63,530 bases of DNA from Bacillus subtilis subsp. subtilis (GCA_021733645.1 JAHREJ010000025.1:1-63530), one strand, 5' to 3'; positions 7,772 through 18,317 are shown, counted from the first letter of the stretch. Notes: a model not told the origin generated them from the sequence alone. A program made the numbers and translations.

Positions 7772-9238
7772 TTACAGGTCGCCCAACCCGCTGGCGCGGC
7801 CGTCTTCACCCACTTCCAGCAAACGCAGGGTGTTGGTGGCGCCGTGGGTTTCCATGTGCTCGCCGCTGGTGAACACCACGCGGTCACCTGCCTGCAGCTG
7901 GTTGGCTTCCACCAGCAGGCGGATGCTGCCGCGCGCGGCTTCGCGCGGGGTGAAGCCGCGGCTGTCGAAGTTGATCGGGAACACATCGCGCATCAGCGCC
8001 ATCTGGCGGCGGGCGCCATCATGGCGGGTCACCGCGAACACCGGGGCCGAGGCACGGAAGCGCGACAGGTAACGCGCGGTGCCGCCGGATTCGGTCATCG
8101 CCACGATCGCGCGCACGCCCACGTGCTGGGACAGGAACATGGTGGCCATCGCGATGGCCTGGTCGGCACGCTCCAGGCCACGCGGCGAGGCGCCGAAGTC
8201 GGTTTCGGTCTGGAACTGGCGTTCGGCACCCAGGCAGATGCGCGCCATCGCTTCGACCGCCTTGACCGGATACATGCCCGCGGCGGTTTCAGCCGACAAC
8301 ATCACCGCATCGGTGCCGTCGATGACCGAGTTGGCCACGTCCAGCACTTCGGCGCGGGTCGGGATGGGGCTTTCGACCATCGACTGCAGCATCTGCGTGG
8401 CGGTGATCACCACCTTGTTCTGCGCCAGCGAGGCCTTGATGATTTTCTTCTGCAGGCCCGGCAGCTCGGCATCGCCGATTTCCACGCCCAGGTCGCCACG
8501 GGCCACCATCACCACATCGCTGGCGTCGACGATTTCTTCCAGGTTCTCGATGGCTTCGGTGCGCTCGATCTTGGACACCAGCGCGGCATAGCAGCCGTGC
8601 GATTCGGCGATCGCGCGCGCATCGTTCATGTCCTGCGCGTTGCGGCAGAAGGACACGGCGATGAAGTCCACGCCGATCTTGGCCACGATGCCGATCAGCT
8701 CTTTGTCGCGCTCGGTCAGCGCGCCCAGCGACAGGCCACCGCCCTGCTTGTTCAGGCCCTTGCGGTCGGACAGCACGCCGTCGTTGAGCACGGTGTTGAT
8801 GATGCGCTCGCCCTGTACTTCCAGCACCTGCAGCTGCATCAGGCCGTCGTCGAGCAGCAGTACGTCGCCAGCCACCACGTCCTGCGGCAGGCCCAGGTAG
8901 CTCACGCCCACCTGGGTGGTATCACCCGGCGGCGGGTTGGCCGAGGCGACCAGGTCGAAGCGGTCACCGGCCTTGAGCTTGATCTTGCCTTCGGTGAAGC
9001 GCTCGATGCGGATCTTCGGGCCCGGCAGGTCGGCCAGGATGCCCACTTCCACGCCCACCCGCTGCGCGGCGGCGCGTACATCGGCGGCGCGCTTGGCCTG
9101 GCCGGACGGATCGCCGTGGCTGAAATTCAAACGGACCACGTTCACGCCGGCGCGGAACAGATCCTCCAGCACGCCCGGCGGGTCGGTTGCCGGTCCGAGG
9201 GTGGCAAGGATCTTGGTACGGCGCTGACGCTCAATCAT
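7772..9238 (-). CDS. pyk: Pyruvate kinase
   Basis: The 488-aa enzyme converts phosphoenolpyruvate and ADP to pyruvate and ATP. Visible motifs are RRTKILATLGPAT at the N-terminus, GVNVVRLNFSHGD, DLPGPKIRI, the active-site strand SKIERTEAIENL, MVARGDLGVE (Mg2+/K+ region), ATQMLQSM and GTDAVMLSAETAAG. The C-terminal allosteric domain ends in TNTLRLLEV. Length is normal for bacterial type II enzymes. It lies in the same orientation as fda and pgk. Confidence 0.96.
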   Translation of the reverse strand: MIERQRRTKILATLGPATDPPGVLEDLFRAGVNVVRLNFSHGDPSGQAKRAADVRAAAQRVGVEVGILADLPGPKIRIERFTEGKIKLKAGDRFDLVASANPPPGDTTQVGVSYLGLPQDVVAGDVLLLDDGLMQLQVLEVQGERIINTVLNDGVLSDRKGLNKQGGGLSLGALTERDKELIGIVAKIGVDFIAVSFCRNAQDMNDARAIAESHGCYAALVSKIERTEAIENLEEIVDASDVVMVARGDLGVEIGDAELPGLQKKIIKASLAQNKVVITATQMLQSMVESPIPTRAEVLDVANSVIDGTDAVMLSAETAAGMYPVKAVEAMARICLGAERQFQTETDFGASPRGLERADQAIAMATMFLSQHVGVRAIVAMTESGGTARYLSRFRASAPVFAVTRHDGARRQMALMRDVFPINFDSRGFTPREAARGSIRLLVEANQLQAGDRVVFTSGEHMETHGATNTLRLLEVGEDGRASGLGDL

Positions 9239-9421
9239 GGTAAATGGGCTCCCGTTAAAGGATCGAAATTAGCACACCCTTCACTTCCCATGAATACGTT
9301 TACAGCCTTGGGGCGCTTGGCTTTGTGCGATGTCCCGCAGACAGCATCGGACCATCACACGGACAGCGGATGGCGCGTGCGGACCGGCAAGCCCCGACCC
9401 GGCTGGCTTTGCGCAGGACAT

Positions 9422-9446
9422 GCGGCGGCGTACGGGACGCCGCCGC
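9422..9446 (-). terminator. Hairpin after the HAD phosphatase gene
   Basis: A 10-bp stem GCGGCGGCGT / ACGCCGCCGC with a 5-base loop begins a few bases beyond the stop codon on the minus strand. No T-tract follows. Confidence 0.5.
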
Positions 9447-9451
9447 GTGCC

Positions 9452-10120
9452 TCAGGCGAGCACGGTCAGCAGGTCATCGGGCGCATCGACAAGATGTTGC
9501 GCACCGGCCGCCTGCAGCTCTTCGGCCCCGCCAAAACCCCACAACACGCCAATATTGCGCATGCCGTGATGACGCGCACCGGCGATATCCATGCGCCGGT
9601 CGCCGATCATCCAGCACTGCTGCGGCTCCAGCGAGAGCCGCTGCAGTGCCTCGGCCACCAGCTGCGGCTTCTCGCTGCGGCTGCCGTCGAGGGTCGCCCC
9701 GATCACGTCCTCGAAACAGCTGCCGAACGGCAGGTGCTCGACGATGCGCCGTGCGTGCGGCTCGTTCTTGGCGGTGACGATGGCCAGCCGATGGCCGCGG
9801 TCATGCAGTGCATGCACGACCTGGCCGATGCGCGGGTAGACCTCGTGTTCGCGCCAGCCGATCACCTCGAAACGCTCGCGGTAGTAGGTGACCGCCTGTT
9901 CGACATCGGCCGGATCGGCAAACAGCGGCGCGAAGCTGGTGCGCAGCGACGGGCCGATCCAGCGCCGCAGTTCTTCCTGCGGCGGCACCGGCTTGCCCAT
10001 CTGCGCGAGCGCATGCGCCACGCACTGGGTGATGCCGACCGCCGAATCGATCAGCGTGCCATCCAGGTCGAAGAACAGGACATCGCGCCCGGCATCGGCG
10101 TGACACCCCACGGTCGCCAT
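9452..10120 (-). CDS. HAD-superfamily phosphatase, phosphoglycolate-phosphatase-like
   Basis: The 222-aa protein has HAD motif I FFDLDGTLIDS (nucleophile Asp and acid/base Asp), motif II in AIVTAKN, motif III lysine in SEKPQLV, and motif IV GDRRMDIAGA. The helical cap between motifs I and II is the phosphoglycolate phosphatase/Gph-type C1 cap. The start ATG overlaps the pgk stop as TGATG, so it is translationally coupled to pgk. It may clear a toxic glycolytic side product such as 2-phosphoglycolate; the substrate is inferred. Confidence 0.85.
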   Translation of the reverse strand: MATVGCHADAGRDVLFFDLDGTLIDSAVGITQCVAHALAQMGKPVPPQEELRRWIGPSLRTSFAPLFADPADVEQAVTYYRERFEVIGWREHEVYPRIGQVVHALHDRGHRLAIVTAKNEPHARRIVEHLPFGSCFEDVIGATLDGSRSEKPQLVAEALQRLSLEPQQCWMIGDRRMDIAGARHHGMRNIGVLWGFGGAEELQAAGAQHLVDAPDDLLTVLA

Positions 10121-11295
10121 CAGGCGCCCCGTGCGTCGAGCGCGGCCACGGCCGGCAGGGTCTTGCCTTCCAGGAACTCCAGGAACGCGCCGCCACCGGT
10201 GGAGATGTAGCTGATCTGGTCGGCGATGTCGTACTTGTCCACAGCCGCCAGGGTGTCGCCGCCACCGGCAATGGAGAATGCCGGCGAGGCGGCGATGGCC
10301 TGGGCCAGCGCCTGGGTGCCGTGGCTGAAGGCCTCGAACTCGAACACGCCGACCGGGCCGTTCCAGACCACGGTGCCGGCGTTGGCGATGAGCCCGGCGT
10401 AGTGCTTGGCGGTATCCGGGCCGATGTCCAGGATCAGGTCGTCCTCGGCGACGTCGGCCAGTGCCTTCACGGTTGCCTCGGCATCGGGCAGGAACTGCTT
10501 TGCCACGACCACGTCGGTGGGCAGCGGGATGTCGGCACCGCGCGCCTTGGCGTCGGCGACGATCTTGTTCGCGGTATCGAGCAGGTCCGGCTCGTACAGC
10601 GACTTGCCCACCGGGTAGCCGGCGGCGGCGATGAAGGTGTTGGCGATGCCACCACCGACGATGAGCTGGTCAACCTTGCCCACCAGGCTCGACAGCAGCT
10701 CCAGCTTGGTGCTGACCTTGCTGCCAGCGACGATGGCCAGCAGCGGCTGCGCGGGGGCCAGCAGAGCCTTGGCCAGTGCGTCCAGTTCGGCCATCAGCAG
10801 CGGGCCGCCGGCAGCGACCGGAGCGAAGCGGATGACGCCGTGGGTGGATGCCTGGGCGCGGTGGGCGGTGCCGAAGGCGTCCATGACGAAGACGTCGCAC
10901 AGGGCGGCATATTTTTTGGACAGCGCCTCATCGTCCTTGCCTTCGCCAACGTTCATGCGGCAGTTTTCGAGCAGCACGATCGCGCCCGGCGCAACGTCCA
11001 CGCCGTCGACCCAATCGCGCACCAGCGGCACATCGACCCCCAGCAGCGCGGACAGGCGCAGGGCAACCGGCGCCAGCGATTCGGCTTCACTCCAGACGCC
11101 TTCGGTGGGGCGGCCGAGGTGCGAGGTGACCATGACGGCGGCGCCCTTTTCCAGTGCCAGCTTCAGCGTCGGCAGCGAGGCGGTGATGCGCTGCTCGGAC
11201 GTGATGCGGCCGTCTTCGATCGGCACGTTGAGGTCCTGGCGGATCAGCACGCGCTTGCCGGAAAGATCGAGGTCGGTCATGCGAACGATGGACAT
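10120..11295 (-). CDS. pgk: Phosphoglycerate kinase
   Basis: The 391-aa enzyme transfers phosphate between 1,3-bisphosphoglycerate and ADP. Motifs are [74 protein letters not shown] and STGGGAFLE near the C-terminus. The start at 11295 (MSIVRMTDL) is chosen because it matches the family; the open frame continues upstream through low-complexity hexamer repeats that are not protein-like. The gene is followed immediately by the coupled HAD phosphatase. Confidence 0.95.
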   Translation of the reverse strand: MSIVRMTDLDLSGKRVLIRQDLNVPIEDGRITSEQRITASLPTLKLALEKGAAVMVTSHLGRPTEGVWSEAESLAPVALRLSALLGVDVPLVRDWVDGVDVAPGAIVLLENCRMNVGEGKDDEALSKKYAALCDVFVMDAFGTAHRAQASTHGVIRFAPVAAGGPLLMAELDALAKALLAPAQPLLAIVAGSKVSTKLELLSSLVGKVDQLIVGGGIANTFIAAAGYPVGKSLYEPDLLDTANKIVADAKARGADIPLPTDVVVAKQFLPDAEATVKALADVAEDDLILDIGPDTAKHYAGLIANAGTVVWNGPVGVFEFEAFSHGTQALAQAIAASPAFSIAGGGDTLAAVDKYDIADQISYISTGGGAFLEFLEGKTLPAVAALDARGA

Positions 11296-11405
11296 GGGCA
11301 ACTCTTTGGCTGAAAAAGGAAAGGGCGCCACGCATGGCGCAGACACCCATTGTCCCGGCTGCGCGGGTGCATCGCAAATTTCCGGGCAGAAGCAGAAGCC
11401 AAAAG

Positions 11406-11435
11406 CCAAGTCCAAGTCCAAGTCCAAGTCCAAGC
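11406..11435. repeat. Hexanucleotide microsatellite TCCAAG x5
   Basis: Five consecutive copies of the hexamer (T)CCAAG lie about 110 bases upstream of the pgk start, followed by degenerate CTCACGTCCAAAG. On the minus strand they read as alternating Asp-Leu codons and extend the pgk frame, but no start codon there is plausible. Confidence 0.85.
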
Positions 11436-11475
11436 TCACGTCCAAAGCCCTGCGGCCGATGCTCCTACGCTGTTC

Positions 11476-11653
11476 GGGGGCCTGTGGGTTCACGGGACAC
11501 GCTGCAAGTCCCGCTCCGCGGCCCGGCCCAGCCGCTGGCGGCTGTGCGTTCGGACGCATGCGAGGCAGTGCCTCGCAAGCAATGCGTCCTCACCCGTGTA
11601 AGCTCCGTCGCGCCATCCATGGCGCTCAGGGTCCCGTGAACCCACAGGCCCCC
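11476..11653. repeat. Perfect 23-bp inverted repeat around a palindromic core
   Basis: Arms at 11476-11498 and 11631-11653 are perfect reverse complements, starting GGGGGCCTGTGGGTT. The 132-base interior contains a nested palindrome: GGACGCAT / ATGCGTCC around GCGAGGCAGTGCCTCGC. No ORF with protein character is present. It resembles a cruciform-forming repeat unit rather than a gene. Confidence 0.8.
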
Positions 11654-11693
11654 ACACTCGACACTGGGTCGGCACGCATGCAAAAGCCCACCG

Positions 11694-11716
11694 GTAGTGC
11701 CGGGCGCTGCCCGGCA
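11694..11716 (+). repeat. SMAG-like GTAG palindrome
   Basis: GTAG followed by GCCGGGCGCTGCCCGGC forms a short stem with the GTAG tag typical of Stenotrophomonas SMAG/REP elements. Confidence 0.6.
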
Positions 11717-11751
11717 GCTCTTCCCCCACCGCCAACGCGATGAACCGTCCG

Positions 11752-11860
11752 GAGGTGGCCGGGTGGCCTTGCCCAGGACCGTGTGTTGCCATGGATGGCA
11801 ACACCGAGCCTCCATGGACGGATTTACGGCGTGTCCTGGGCAAGGCCGCCCGGCCACCTC
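11752..11860. repeat. 27-bp inverted repeat with nested palindromes
   Basis: Arms at 11752-11778 and 11834-11860 pair along 27 positions with one T/C difference that still allows a G-U pair in RNA. The interior holds GTTGCCATGGATGGCAAC at 11786-11803 and a second CCATGG palindrome. It lies 90 bases downstream of the inverted repeat at 11476-11653. Confidence 0.8.
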
Positions 11861-11880
11861 ACCGCAGGGACAATCAAAGC

Positions 11881-11913
<33 letters not shown>

Positions 11914-11932
11914 AGCAAAACAGCAACACCCA

Positions 11933-13300
11933 TCAACCACCCGCATCCCCAGGCTTCTGCCGCAACACGCTCACCGCGAACCCACCCACGATCAGCACGC
12001 CCAGCACCAGCAGCCCCCACAGCAGCCACTGCTTCCAGTCACGCTGGGCGGCTACCGCTGCGTCGCCACCCAGCACCTGCGCCGGCCCCTGCAGCGTGGC
12101 CAAGGCCGGCTGCCACTGCGCACCCTGCTGCTCACGCAACTGCGCGATCACCGTGCCCACCGGCGCGTCGCTGCGCGTCGCCCGTACGCTGCCGGCAGCC
12201 ACGCTGTAGGGCGGCTCGCCCTGGCTCAGGAACACCAGTGCCTCGGGCTGGTAACCCAGCTTCAGGGTGGGCGCCTCGCTTGGCTCGGCCTGGGCGGCCA
12301 CCAGCTTCCAGTAACGATCGCGCGTGGGCACCGGCAGCGATTGTGTCTGCGAACGGCGACGTTCGGCGGCATCCTGGACCTGGTAGGCCACCCACGGACC
12401 GGCGCGCACCTGCCACGGCTGCGCGGCATCGTCGCGACTGAGCAGGGTCCATTGCACCACGCTGTTGTCGGCGGTGGCGATATCGGCCTGGGCGATCGGG
12501 AACCGCCCCTGCAACTGGTATTCGAACTCACCCGGCTTGCCGGCGCTGCCACGCAGCGACTCCCAGCGCCAGTCGATCGCCTGCATGGCCGGCACCAGTT
12601 CGGCCTGCACAGTGGACAGCACCGGCAACGCATCGGTGTCCATCGGCAGGATGCGGAAGTAGCGGGCCTGGCGGCCGATCTCGATGCGCCGCTGCTGCAG
12701 GCGGCGCCCATCGTGCTGCAGATCCACCAGCGGCACGTCGTCGGCGATCCGCTGCCACTGGCGCAGGTCGTCGCTGGCCTCCACCCGCACCCTGGCCTGC
12801 AGCGCCGACTGCGCCTGCCAGTCCAGACGCAGTGCCTGTACCCCCACCTTCAGCGCGCTGGCATCCACCAGCCACCCGGCGGCCTGCGGGGTGGCACTGC
12901 CGCTGCGCCCCAGGCGTGCTTCCACCCGGCGCACGCTGCCATCGGTGTTGCGCTCGGTCAGCAGCTGCAGGTCGTCGGCCGCGGCTCCGGCCAGTGCCGG
13001 CAACGGGAACCAGGCCAGGTCCTGCCATTGCGCCGCACGCGCCAGCGGCTGGTCGGCACTGAGCAGCGTGGTCGGCAGCGCCTGGCCCTGCGCATTGAAC
13101 ACCTGCACATCGGCCAGCCGTGGCGATACCGCGCTGCGGTACACGGCCTCATCCAGCATCACCCGGTAGGCACCGGCGTGTGCCTGGGACAGCTGCAGCG
13201 GCCATTGCTGGCGGTAATCCTGGCGCGCATCGGCGGCCAACGCCAACGACGGCAGGGCAACCAGCGACAACGTGGCGATCCATGTGCGCAAAGTAATCAA
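11933..13300 (-). CDS. DUF3999-family membrane-anchored protein
   Basis: The 455-aa protein has a signal peptide (ITLRTWIATLSLVALPSLALA) and a C-terminal transmembrane helix (WLLWGLLVLGVLIVGGFAVSV) followed by a short cytoplasmic tail, so most of it is periplasmic. The body resembles DUF3999 proteins, which often sit beside DUF2339 membrane proteins. No ATG lies in frame near the signal peptide; a TTG at 13300 overlaps the TGA of the upstream DUF2339 gene as TTGA, which fixes the start and indicates translational coupling. The function is unknown, and the two proteins probably act together. Confidence 0.8.
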   Translation of the reverse strand: MITLRTWIATLSLVALPSLALAADARQDYRQQWPLQLSQAHAGAYRVMLDEAVYRSAVSPRLADVQVFNAQGQALPTTLLSADQPLARAAQWQDLAWFPLPALAGAAADDLQLLTERNTDGSVRRVEARLGRSGSATPQAAGWLVDASALKVGVQALRLDWQAQSALQARVRVEASDDLRQWQRIADDVPLVDLQHDGRRLQQRRIEIGRQARYFRILPMDTDALPVLSTVQAELVPAMQAIDWRWESLRGSAGKPGEFEYQLQGRFPIAQADIATADNSVVQWTLLSRDDAAQPWQVRAGPWVAYQVQDAAERRRSQTQSLPVPTRDRYWKLVAAQAEPSEAPTLKLGYQPEALVFLSQGEPPYSVAAGSVRATRSDAPVGTVIAQLREQQGAQWQPALATLQGPAQVLGGDAAVAAQRDWKQWLLWGLLVLGVLIVGGFAVSVLRQKPGDAGG

Positions 13301-15987
13301 GGTTGTGGCTCCGCGGTAGCGTCCGGCGCACGCGGCGGCGCCGGTGCCAGGTAGCCCACGACCGTGCACAACAGGCCGTAGGCGATGAAGGAGGAAATAC
13401 CCAGCAGGTTGCCCAGGTGCTGGCGATCGATCAGCACCAGCTTGGCCAGCACCACGCCCATCAGCACCGCACCCACCAGCCACAACGTGCGCTGGCCACG
13501 GCGTGAGCCCCACACCCAGCTGATCACGCCGAGCACGCTCCACACCACGGTGAGGCTGGTCTGGGCCAGGGTCGAGGACCACAGCGCGTCGTTCCACGCC
13601 ACCGCGCCCCAGTGATGCACGCTGTGCAGGGTGGTGCTGGTGAGCAGGATGAAGCCGGCGATGGCCAGCAACGGCACGCGCAGGCGGCGCGGCCCGTCGG
13701 GTGCGCCGGCCGACCACAGCCAGCGCGCGGCCAGTGCCAACACCGCCAGCTGCGCCAACTCCATCGGGTTGAGCAGCGGCAGCCACGGCAACGGTGCCGG
13801 TGAGCCCGCCTCGACCAGCAGGCACGCGCCACTCACGCCCAGCACCCCGAACAGCGTGGCGGTCAACGCCGTGCGCAATGCATCAAACCGCGCGCCCAGC
13901 GGCAGCGCCAGCCACGGCCAGCGCAGCAGCGCGATAGCGGTCACCAGCAGCCACGGCAGCAGGGCCAGTGCCATCGACCAGCCCTGTGCCAGCACAAAGT
14001 GGTCGGCCAGCCACAGACAGGCCAACGACACCACCGTGGGCCACAGCATCCACCAGCTGAACTGTGCCGCCAACGCGGCGCGATCCTGGCCATCCCGCAG
14101 GCACCACAAGCTGCGCACCCCCAGCACGGCGAACACGGCCCAGGCCAACGCACCGTAGCCGGCGAACGGCTGCTGGTGCGCATCGGCCTGCCACAGCGCC
14201 AGCGGGAACGCACCCAGCAGCATCACCAGCGTGGTCAACACCAGCGCACGCGCCGGCGCGCGGCGATGCACCTCGGCGGCCACCCAGGCGGTGAACGCCA
14301 CGGCGATCAGCAACGCATCGGGGCGGCTGTCGCGTGCGACGAAGCGGCCGACCTCATGGACCACGCCGCCGAGCCACCACAGCAGGCCCCACAGGTAGTA
14401 AACAACGGCCGGCGCCTCCTGGCGCGCGCGCCGGTAGCACCCGGCCGAGGCGAAACCGGCCACGGCCAACAACAATCCGCTCATGAAGGTCGGGTTGGCG
14501 ATCGCCGTCGCGTCGTTGTGCCAGTAATCGGCCCCCACCACGAACCCGAAGGCCGCACCCAGCTGCAGCAACCCGCCGGCAATCTGCGGCAACCAACGCT
14601 TCTGGCGCAGGCCCAGCCAGACCAGCCCGGCGCCTTCCAGTGCGAACACGCTGGCGGTGGCGCGCGCCGACAAGGCCAGCGGCACCGCCAGGGTGGCAAA
14701 ACCCACCGCCAGCACCGCATGCGACTGGCCCAGGGCGGCATAGCGCGTGCGCCGGATCAATGCCCAGCCCAGCACCGCATACAACGCGGCCAGGCCCAGC
14801 GCGCACAGCGCCAGCAACAGGCGATCGTCGTGCAGCATGCCGGCCTGCAGCGAGAAGGCGATCAGCGGGGTGCCAAACACCAGGCTGCCATCGACCAGAT
14901 CGCGCTTCTCGGCCGGCTGGCGGCGCGCGTAGAGGATCGGAATGAGCAGGTAGAAGGCGAAGAACAGCAGCAGGAACGGCTCGGTACTGCTGAACTTGTC
15001 GGCGTTGTATTGCAGCACGCCCCACGCGGTGCCGATGCCGAAGGTGAAGGCAAAGCCCAGCAGGTTGAGCACCCGCCACGGGCGCCACCAGGCAATGGCC
15101 AGGATCGCCGCGTTGAGCACCGCGTAGTAGGAGAACAGCGCCACATGGTTGCCGCTGCCGGTGGACAGCCAGATCGGCGCCATGAACCCGGCCAGGATGC
15201 CCAGCACCGCCAGCGTGCGTGAGTTCTGCACCACCGCCAACACGCCCATGCCGGCGATCAGCAGCACGCTCATGGCAAAGGCCGGCAACGCGTCGATCAT
15301 GTCGTAGCGTTTGAATGCGGCGAAGATGGTCAGCAGCAGCACGCCGATGGCCCCGCCCTGCAAGGCGAGTGCGAACAACCGGCGGCGGTCGCGCTGGACC
15401 CAGCCGAACACCAGCCCGCCCAGCGCAGCCGCGGCGATGGCCGCCAGGCGCAACTCGATCGGCGCGTTCAACCACCCCTGATCGCTGGCGTACTTGAGCA
15501 GCGCCGCGACGCCGGCCAGCAGCACCAGCATGCCGATCTTGACCGGCACGTTGCCGTCGGTGAACCAGTGTTTGATGGCACCGGCCAGGCGCTCGCCAAG
15601 GCCGGGCCCGGACGGCGGTGGCGGCATGGTCGGCGCAGGCGGCAGCGGTGGTGGCCGGCGGGGAGCGGCAGCGGTGATCGGGTCGGCGGCCTCGGCGCTG
15701 GCGGTCGGCGCCGAGGCGGCGGCCGATGCAGGTGCTGTTGCAGCGCGAGGCGGTACCGCAGCGGCGGCCTCCGGCACCCGGGCCTGGTAGGGCGCGTCGG
15801 CCCAGTGCACCGAGCGTGTCTCCGGCGCGCTGGCCTGGGCCGGCGCACCGGCGGCGGTGCCTTCAAACTGCTGCAGCTCCAGCGCCGCCACGCGGCGGCG
15901 CAGGCCGGCGATCATCACCAGGGCCACGATCAGCAGCACCGGAATCAGCAGCAGTACCACCGCTACCAGGGCAATCAACGCTTCCAT
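13297..15987 (-). CDS. DUF2339-family polytopic membrane protein
   Basis: The 896-aa protein begins with a transmembrane helix, then a Pro/Ala-rich linker (about residues 40-130), then more than twenty predicted hydrophobic helices to the C-terminus. This is the standard DUF2339 architecture. No catalytic motif is visible. It is the first gene of a two-gene unit with DUF3999 (4-base overlap) and lies between pgk and gap on the same strand. A role in the envelope is inferred from topology only. Confidence 0.85.
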   Translation of the reverse strand: MEALIALVAVVLLLIPVLLIVALVMIAGLRRRVAALELQQFEGTAAGAPAQASAPETRSVHWADAPYQARVPEAAAAVPPRAATAPASAAASAPTASAEAADPITAAAPRRPPPLPPAPTMPPPPSGPGLGERLAGAIKHWFTDGNVPVKIGMLVLLAGVAALLKYASDQGWLNAPIELRLAAIAAAALGGLVFGWVQRDRRRLFALALQGGAIGVLLLTIFAAFKRYDMIDALPAFAMSVLLIAGMGVLAVVQNSRTLAVLGILAGFMAPIWLSTGSGNHVALFSYYAVLNAAILAIAWWRPWRVLNLLGFAFTFGIGTAWGVLQYNADKFSSTEPFLLLFFAFYLLIPILYARRQPAEKRDLVDGSLVFGTPLIAFSLQAGMLHDDRLLLALCALGLAALYAVLGWALIRRTRYAALGQSHAVLAVGFATLAVPLALSARATASVFALEGAGLVWLGLRQKRWLPQIAGGLLQLGAAFGFVVGADYWHNDATAIANPTFMSGLLLAVAGFASAGCYRRARQEAPAVVYYLWGLLWWLGGVVHEVGRFVARDSRPDALLIAVAFTAWVAAEVHRRAPARALVLTTLVMLLGAFPLALWQADAHQQPFAGYGALAWAVFAVLGVRSLWCLRDGQDRAALAAQFSWWMLWPTVVSLACLWLADHFVLAQGWSMALALLPWLLVTAIALLRWPWLALPLGARFDALRTALTATLFGVLGVSGACLLVEAGSPAPLPWLPLLNPMELAQLAVLALAARWLWSAGAPDGPRRLRVPLLAIAGFILLTSTTLHSVHHWGAVAWNDALWSSTLAQTSLTVVWSVLGVISWVWGSRRGQRTLWLVGAVLMGVVLAKLVLIDRQHLGNLLGISSFIAYGLLCTVVGYLAPAPPRAPDATAEPQP

Positions 15988-16103
15988 TCCACGCCATCCT
16001 CATAGGAAAGCCCCGGCGGCATCCTGCCAACACCACGCCGGTGGCACGCGGCCATGCTAATGGATCGGCGGCGGCTGCGGGCGGCCCGGCCCGGAAACGA
16101 CGA

Positions 16104-16124
16104 ACCCCGGCACGAGGCCGGGGT
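16104..16124 (-). terminator. Hairpin terminator after gap
   Basis: An 8-bp stem ACCCCGGC / GCCGGGGT with a 5-base loop is followed on the minus strand by TCGTCGTTTCC. It lies 30 bases past the gap stop. Confidence 0.65.
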
Positions 16125-16153
16125 CCGCAGGGATTGCCAGGGGTGCGGCGCGC

Positions 16154-17206
<1,053 letters not shown>

Positions 17207-17281
17207 TCATTCTAGCAGGGCCGAACCGGGGCCGGCCCCCGTCCGGCGAATGGGAAGCGGTTACATGCCGATTTCCGTGGA

Positions 17282-17295
17282 TTGATCCGGATCAA
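17282..17295 (+). promoter_or_regulatory. Anr/FNR-type box upstream of ompW
   Basis: TTGATCCGGATCAA is a perfect match to the FNR/Anr consensus TTGAT-N4-ATCAA and an exact palindrome. It ends 60 bases before the ompW start codon. FNR-family control of ompW is known in E. coli, so oxygen-responsive regulation is likely here. Confidence 0.7.
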
Positions 17296-17355
17296 GGCGC
17301 GCCCGCCCCCGGACGGGAAAACTGGCCCCATTCCACACCGCAACGAGACGCTCTC

Positions 17356-17985
17356 ATGCGCAAGACCTCCCCCCTCCTGCTGTCCGCCCTGGCTGCCGCA
17401 CTTGCGCTGGCCGCCACCCCCGCCCTGGCCCAGTCCAAGGGCGACTGGACGATCGGTGCCGGCGTGCACCAGGTGGCCCCGAAGTCCAACAACGGCTCGC
17501 TGGCCGGCGGCACGCTGAAGGTTGATGTCGACAACGACGTCAAGCCGACCATCACCGGTGAGTACTTCATCGCCGACAACCTGGGCATCGAGATCCTGGC
17601 CGCGCTGCCGTTCAAGCACGACATCAACATCGCCGGGCTGGGCAACGTGGGCAGCACCAAGCACCTGCCGCCGGTGGTGTCGCTGCAGTACCACTTCAAC
17701 AGCAAGGGCAAGGTGTCCCCGTTCGTGGGCGCCGGCATCAACTACACCACCTTCTTCAGCGAGAAGACCGGCGGCGCGCTCGCCGGCAGCAAGCTGAAGA
17801 TGGAAGATTCCTGGGGTCTGGCCGCGCATGCAGGCCTGGACTTCGCGATCAACGACAAGGGCGCGCTGCGCGTCGATGTGCGCTGGATGGACATCGACAG
17901 CAAGGTCAAGCTCAACGGCGAAAAGATCGGCACCGTCAACATCGACCCGCTGGCCTACGGCGTGTCCTACGTGTTCAAGTTCTGA
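17356..17985 (+). CDS. ompW: OmpW-family outer membrane porin
   Basis: The 209-aa protein has a signal peptide ending in ALA-QSKGDW and an eight-stranded OmpW barrel ending in the outer-membrane signature VSYVFKF with a C-terminal Phe. Internal family features are DNLGIEILAALPFKHDI and LPPVVSLQYHF, and FVGAGINYTTFFSE. OmpW forms a narrow hydrophobic channel in the outer membrane. The ATG at 17356 is chosen as the start of the signal peptide. An Anr/FNR-type box lies upstream and a strong terminator downstream, so the gene is a single transcription unit. Confidence 0.93.
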   Translation: MRKTSPLLLSALAAALALAATPALAQSKGDWTIGAGVHQVAPKSNNGSLAGGTLKVDVDNDVKPTITGEYFIADNLGIEILAALPFKHDINIAGLGNVGSTKHLPPVVSLQYHFNSKGKVSPFVGAGINYTTFFSEKTGGALAGSKLKMEDSWGLAAHAGLDFAINDKGALRVDVRWMDIDSKVKLNGEKIGTVNIDPLAYGVSYVFKF

Positions 17986-18033
17986 TCGGCGGATCCGGAC
18001 TGACAAGCGCAACACCCCTCGCAGCAAGCGTTT

Positions 18034-18062
18034 ATCCCCGGCTTCGGCCGGGGATTTTTTTT
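18034..18062 (+). terminator. Rho-independent terminator of ompW
   Basis: A 9-bp stem ATCCCCGGC-TTCG-GCCGGGGAT with a stable TTCG loop runs into eight T residues. Confidence 0.92.
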
Positions 18063-18188
18063 GGTTGTTCTCCCCTCTGAGGGGAGCGGCTTGTTGCGGG
18101 GCCGTCGCCGCGTGGGCACGACGCTACGCGGGTGCCTGGGTGCGCAGGCCGGCTGGCGTCTCCGATCGGGGTGGTCGCGCGCGTGAGG

Positions 18189-18287
18189 GCCCCGTAGCCG
18201 CCGGTAGGCCCCTGGCGCAAATGTCCCCCGGCCGCGCTGCGGCCTCCTCCTTTATTTTGCCCAGGAGCCTACCGGCGGCTACGGGGC
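18189..18287 (+). repeat. Structured repeat element A (conserved core, 21-bp outer stem)
   Basis: Perfect 21-bp arms lie at 18189-18209 and 18267-18287 (GCCCCGTAGCCGCCGG start). Pairing continues imperfectly inward through CCTGG/CCAGG and GCAAAT/ATTTTGC. The core holds AATGTCCCCCGG, a small GGCCGC-GCT-GCGGCC hairpin and CCTCCTCCTTTATTT. The same core recurs inverted in element B, with unrelated arms. The 568-base gap between ompW and the racemase gene holds the ompW terminator, elements A and B and a SMAG element, and no supported gene. Confidence 0.8.
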
Positions 18288-18317
18288 TCGGCTTGCGGTA
18301 AGGGCGGGGAGCCGGGG

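Noticed and set aside
7733..10210. 825-residue plus-strand open frame antisense to pyk
   Set aside because: pyk on the minus strand has every family motif; the antisense frame is an effect of high-GC codon bias, with His/Gln/Gly-rich composition and no domain.
11476..11653. Integron attC site
   Set aside because: The palindrome lacks the paired simple sites of attC, and there is no integrase or cassette array.
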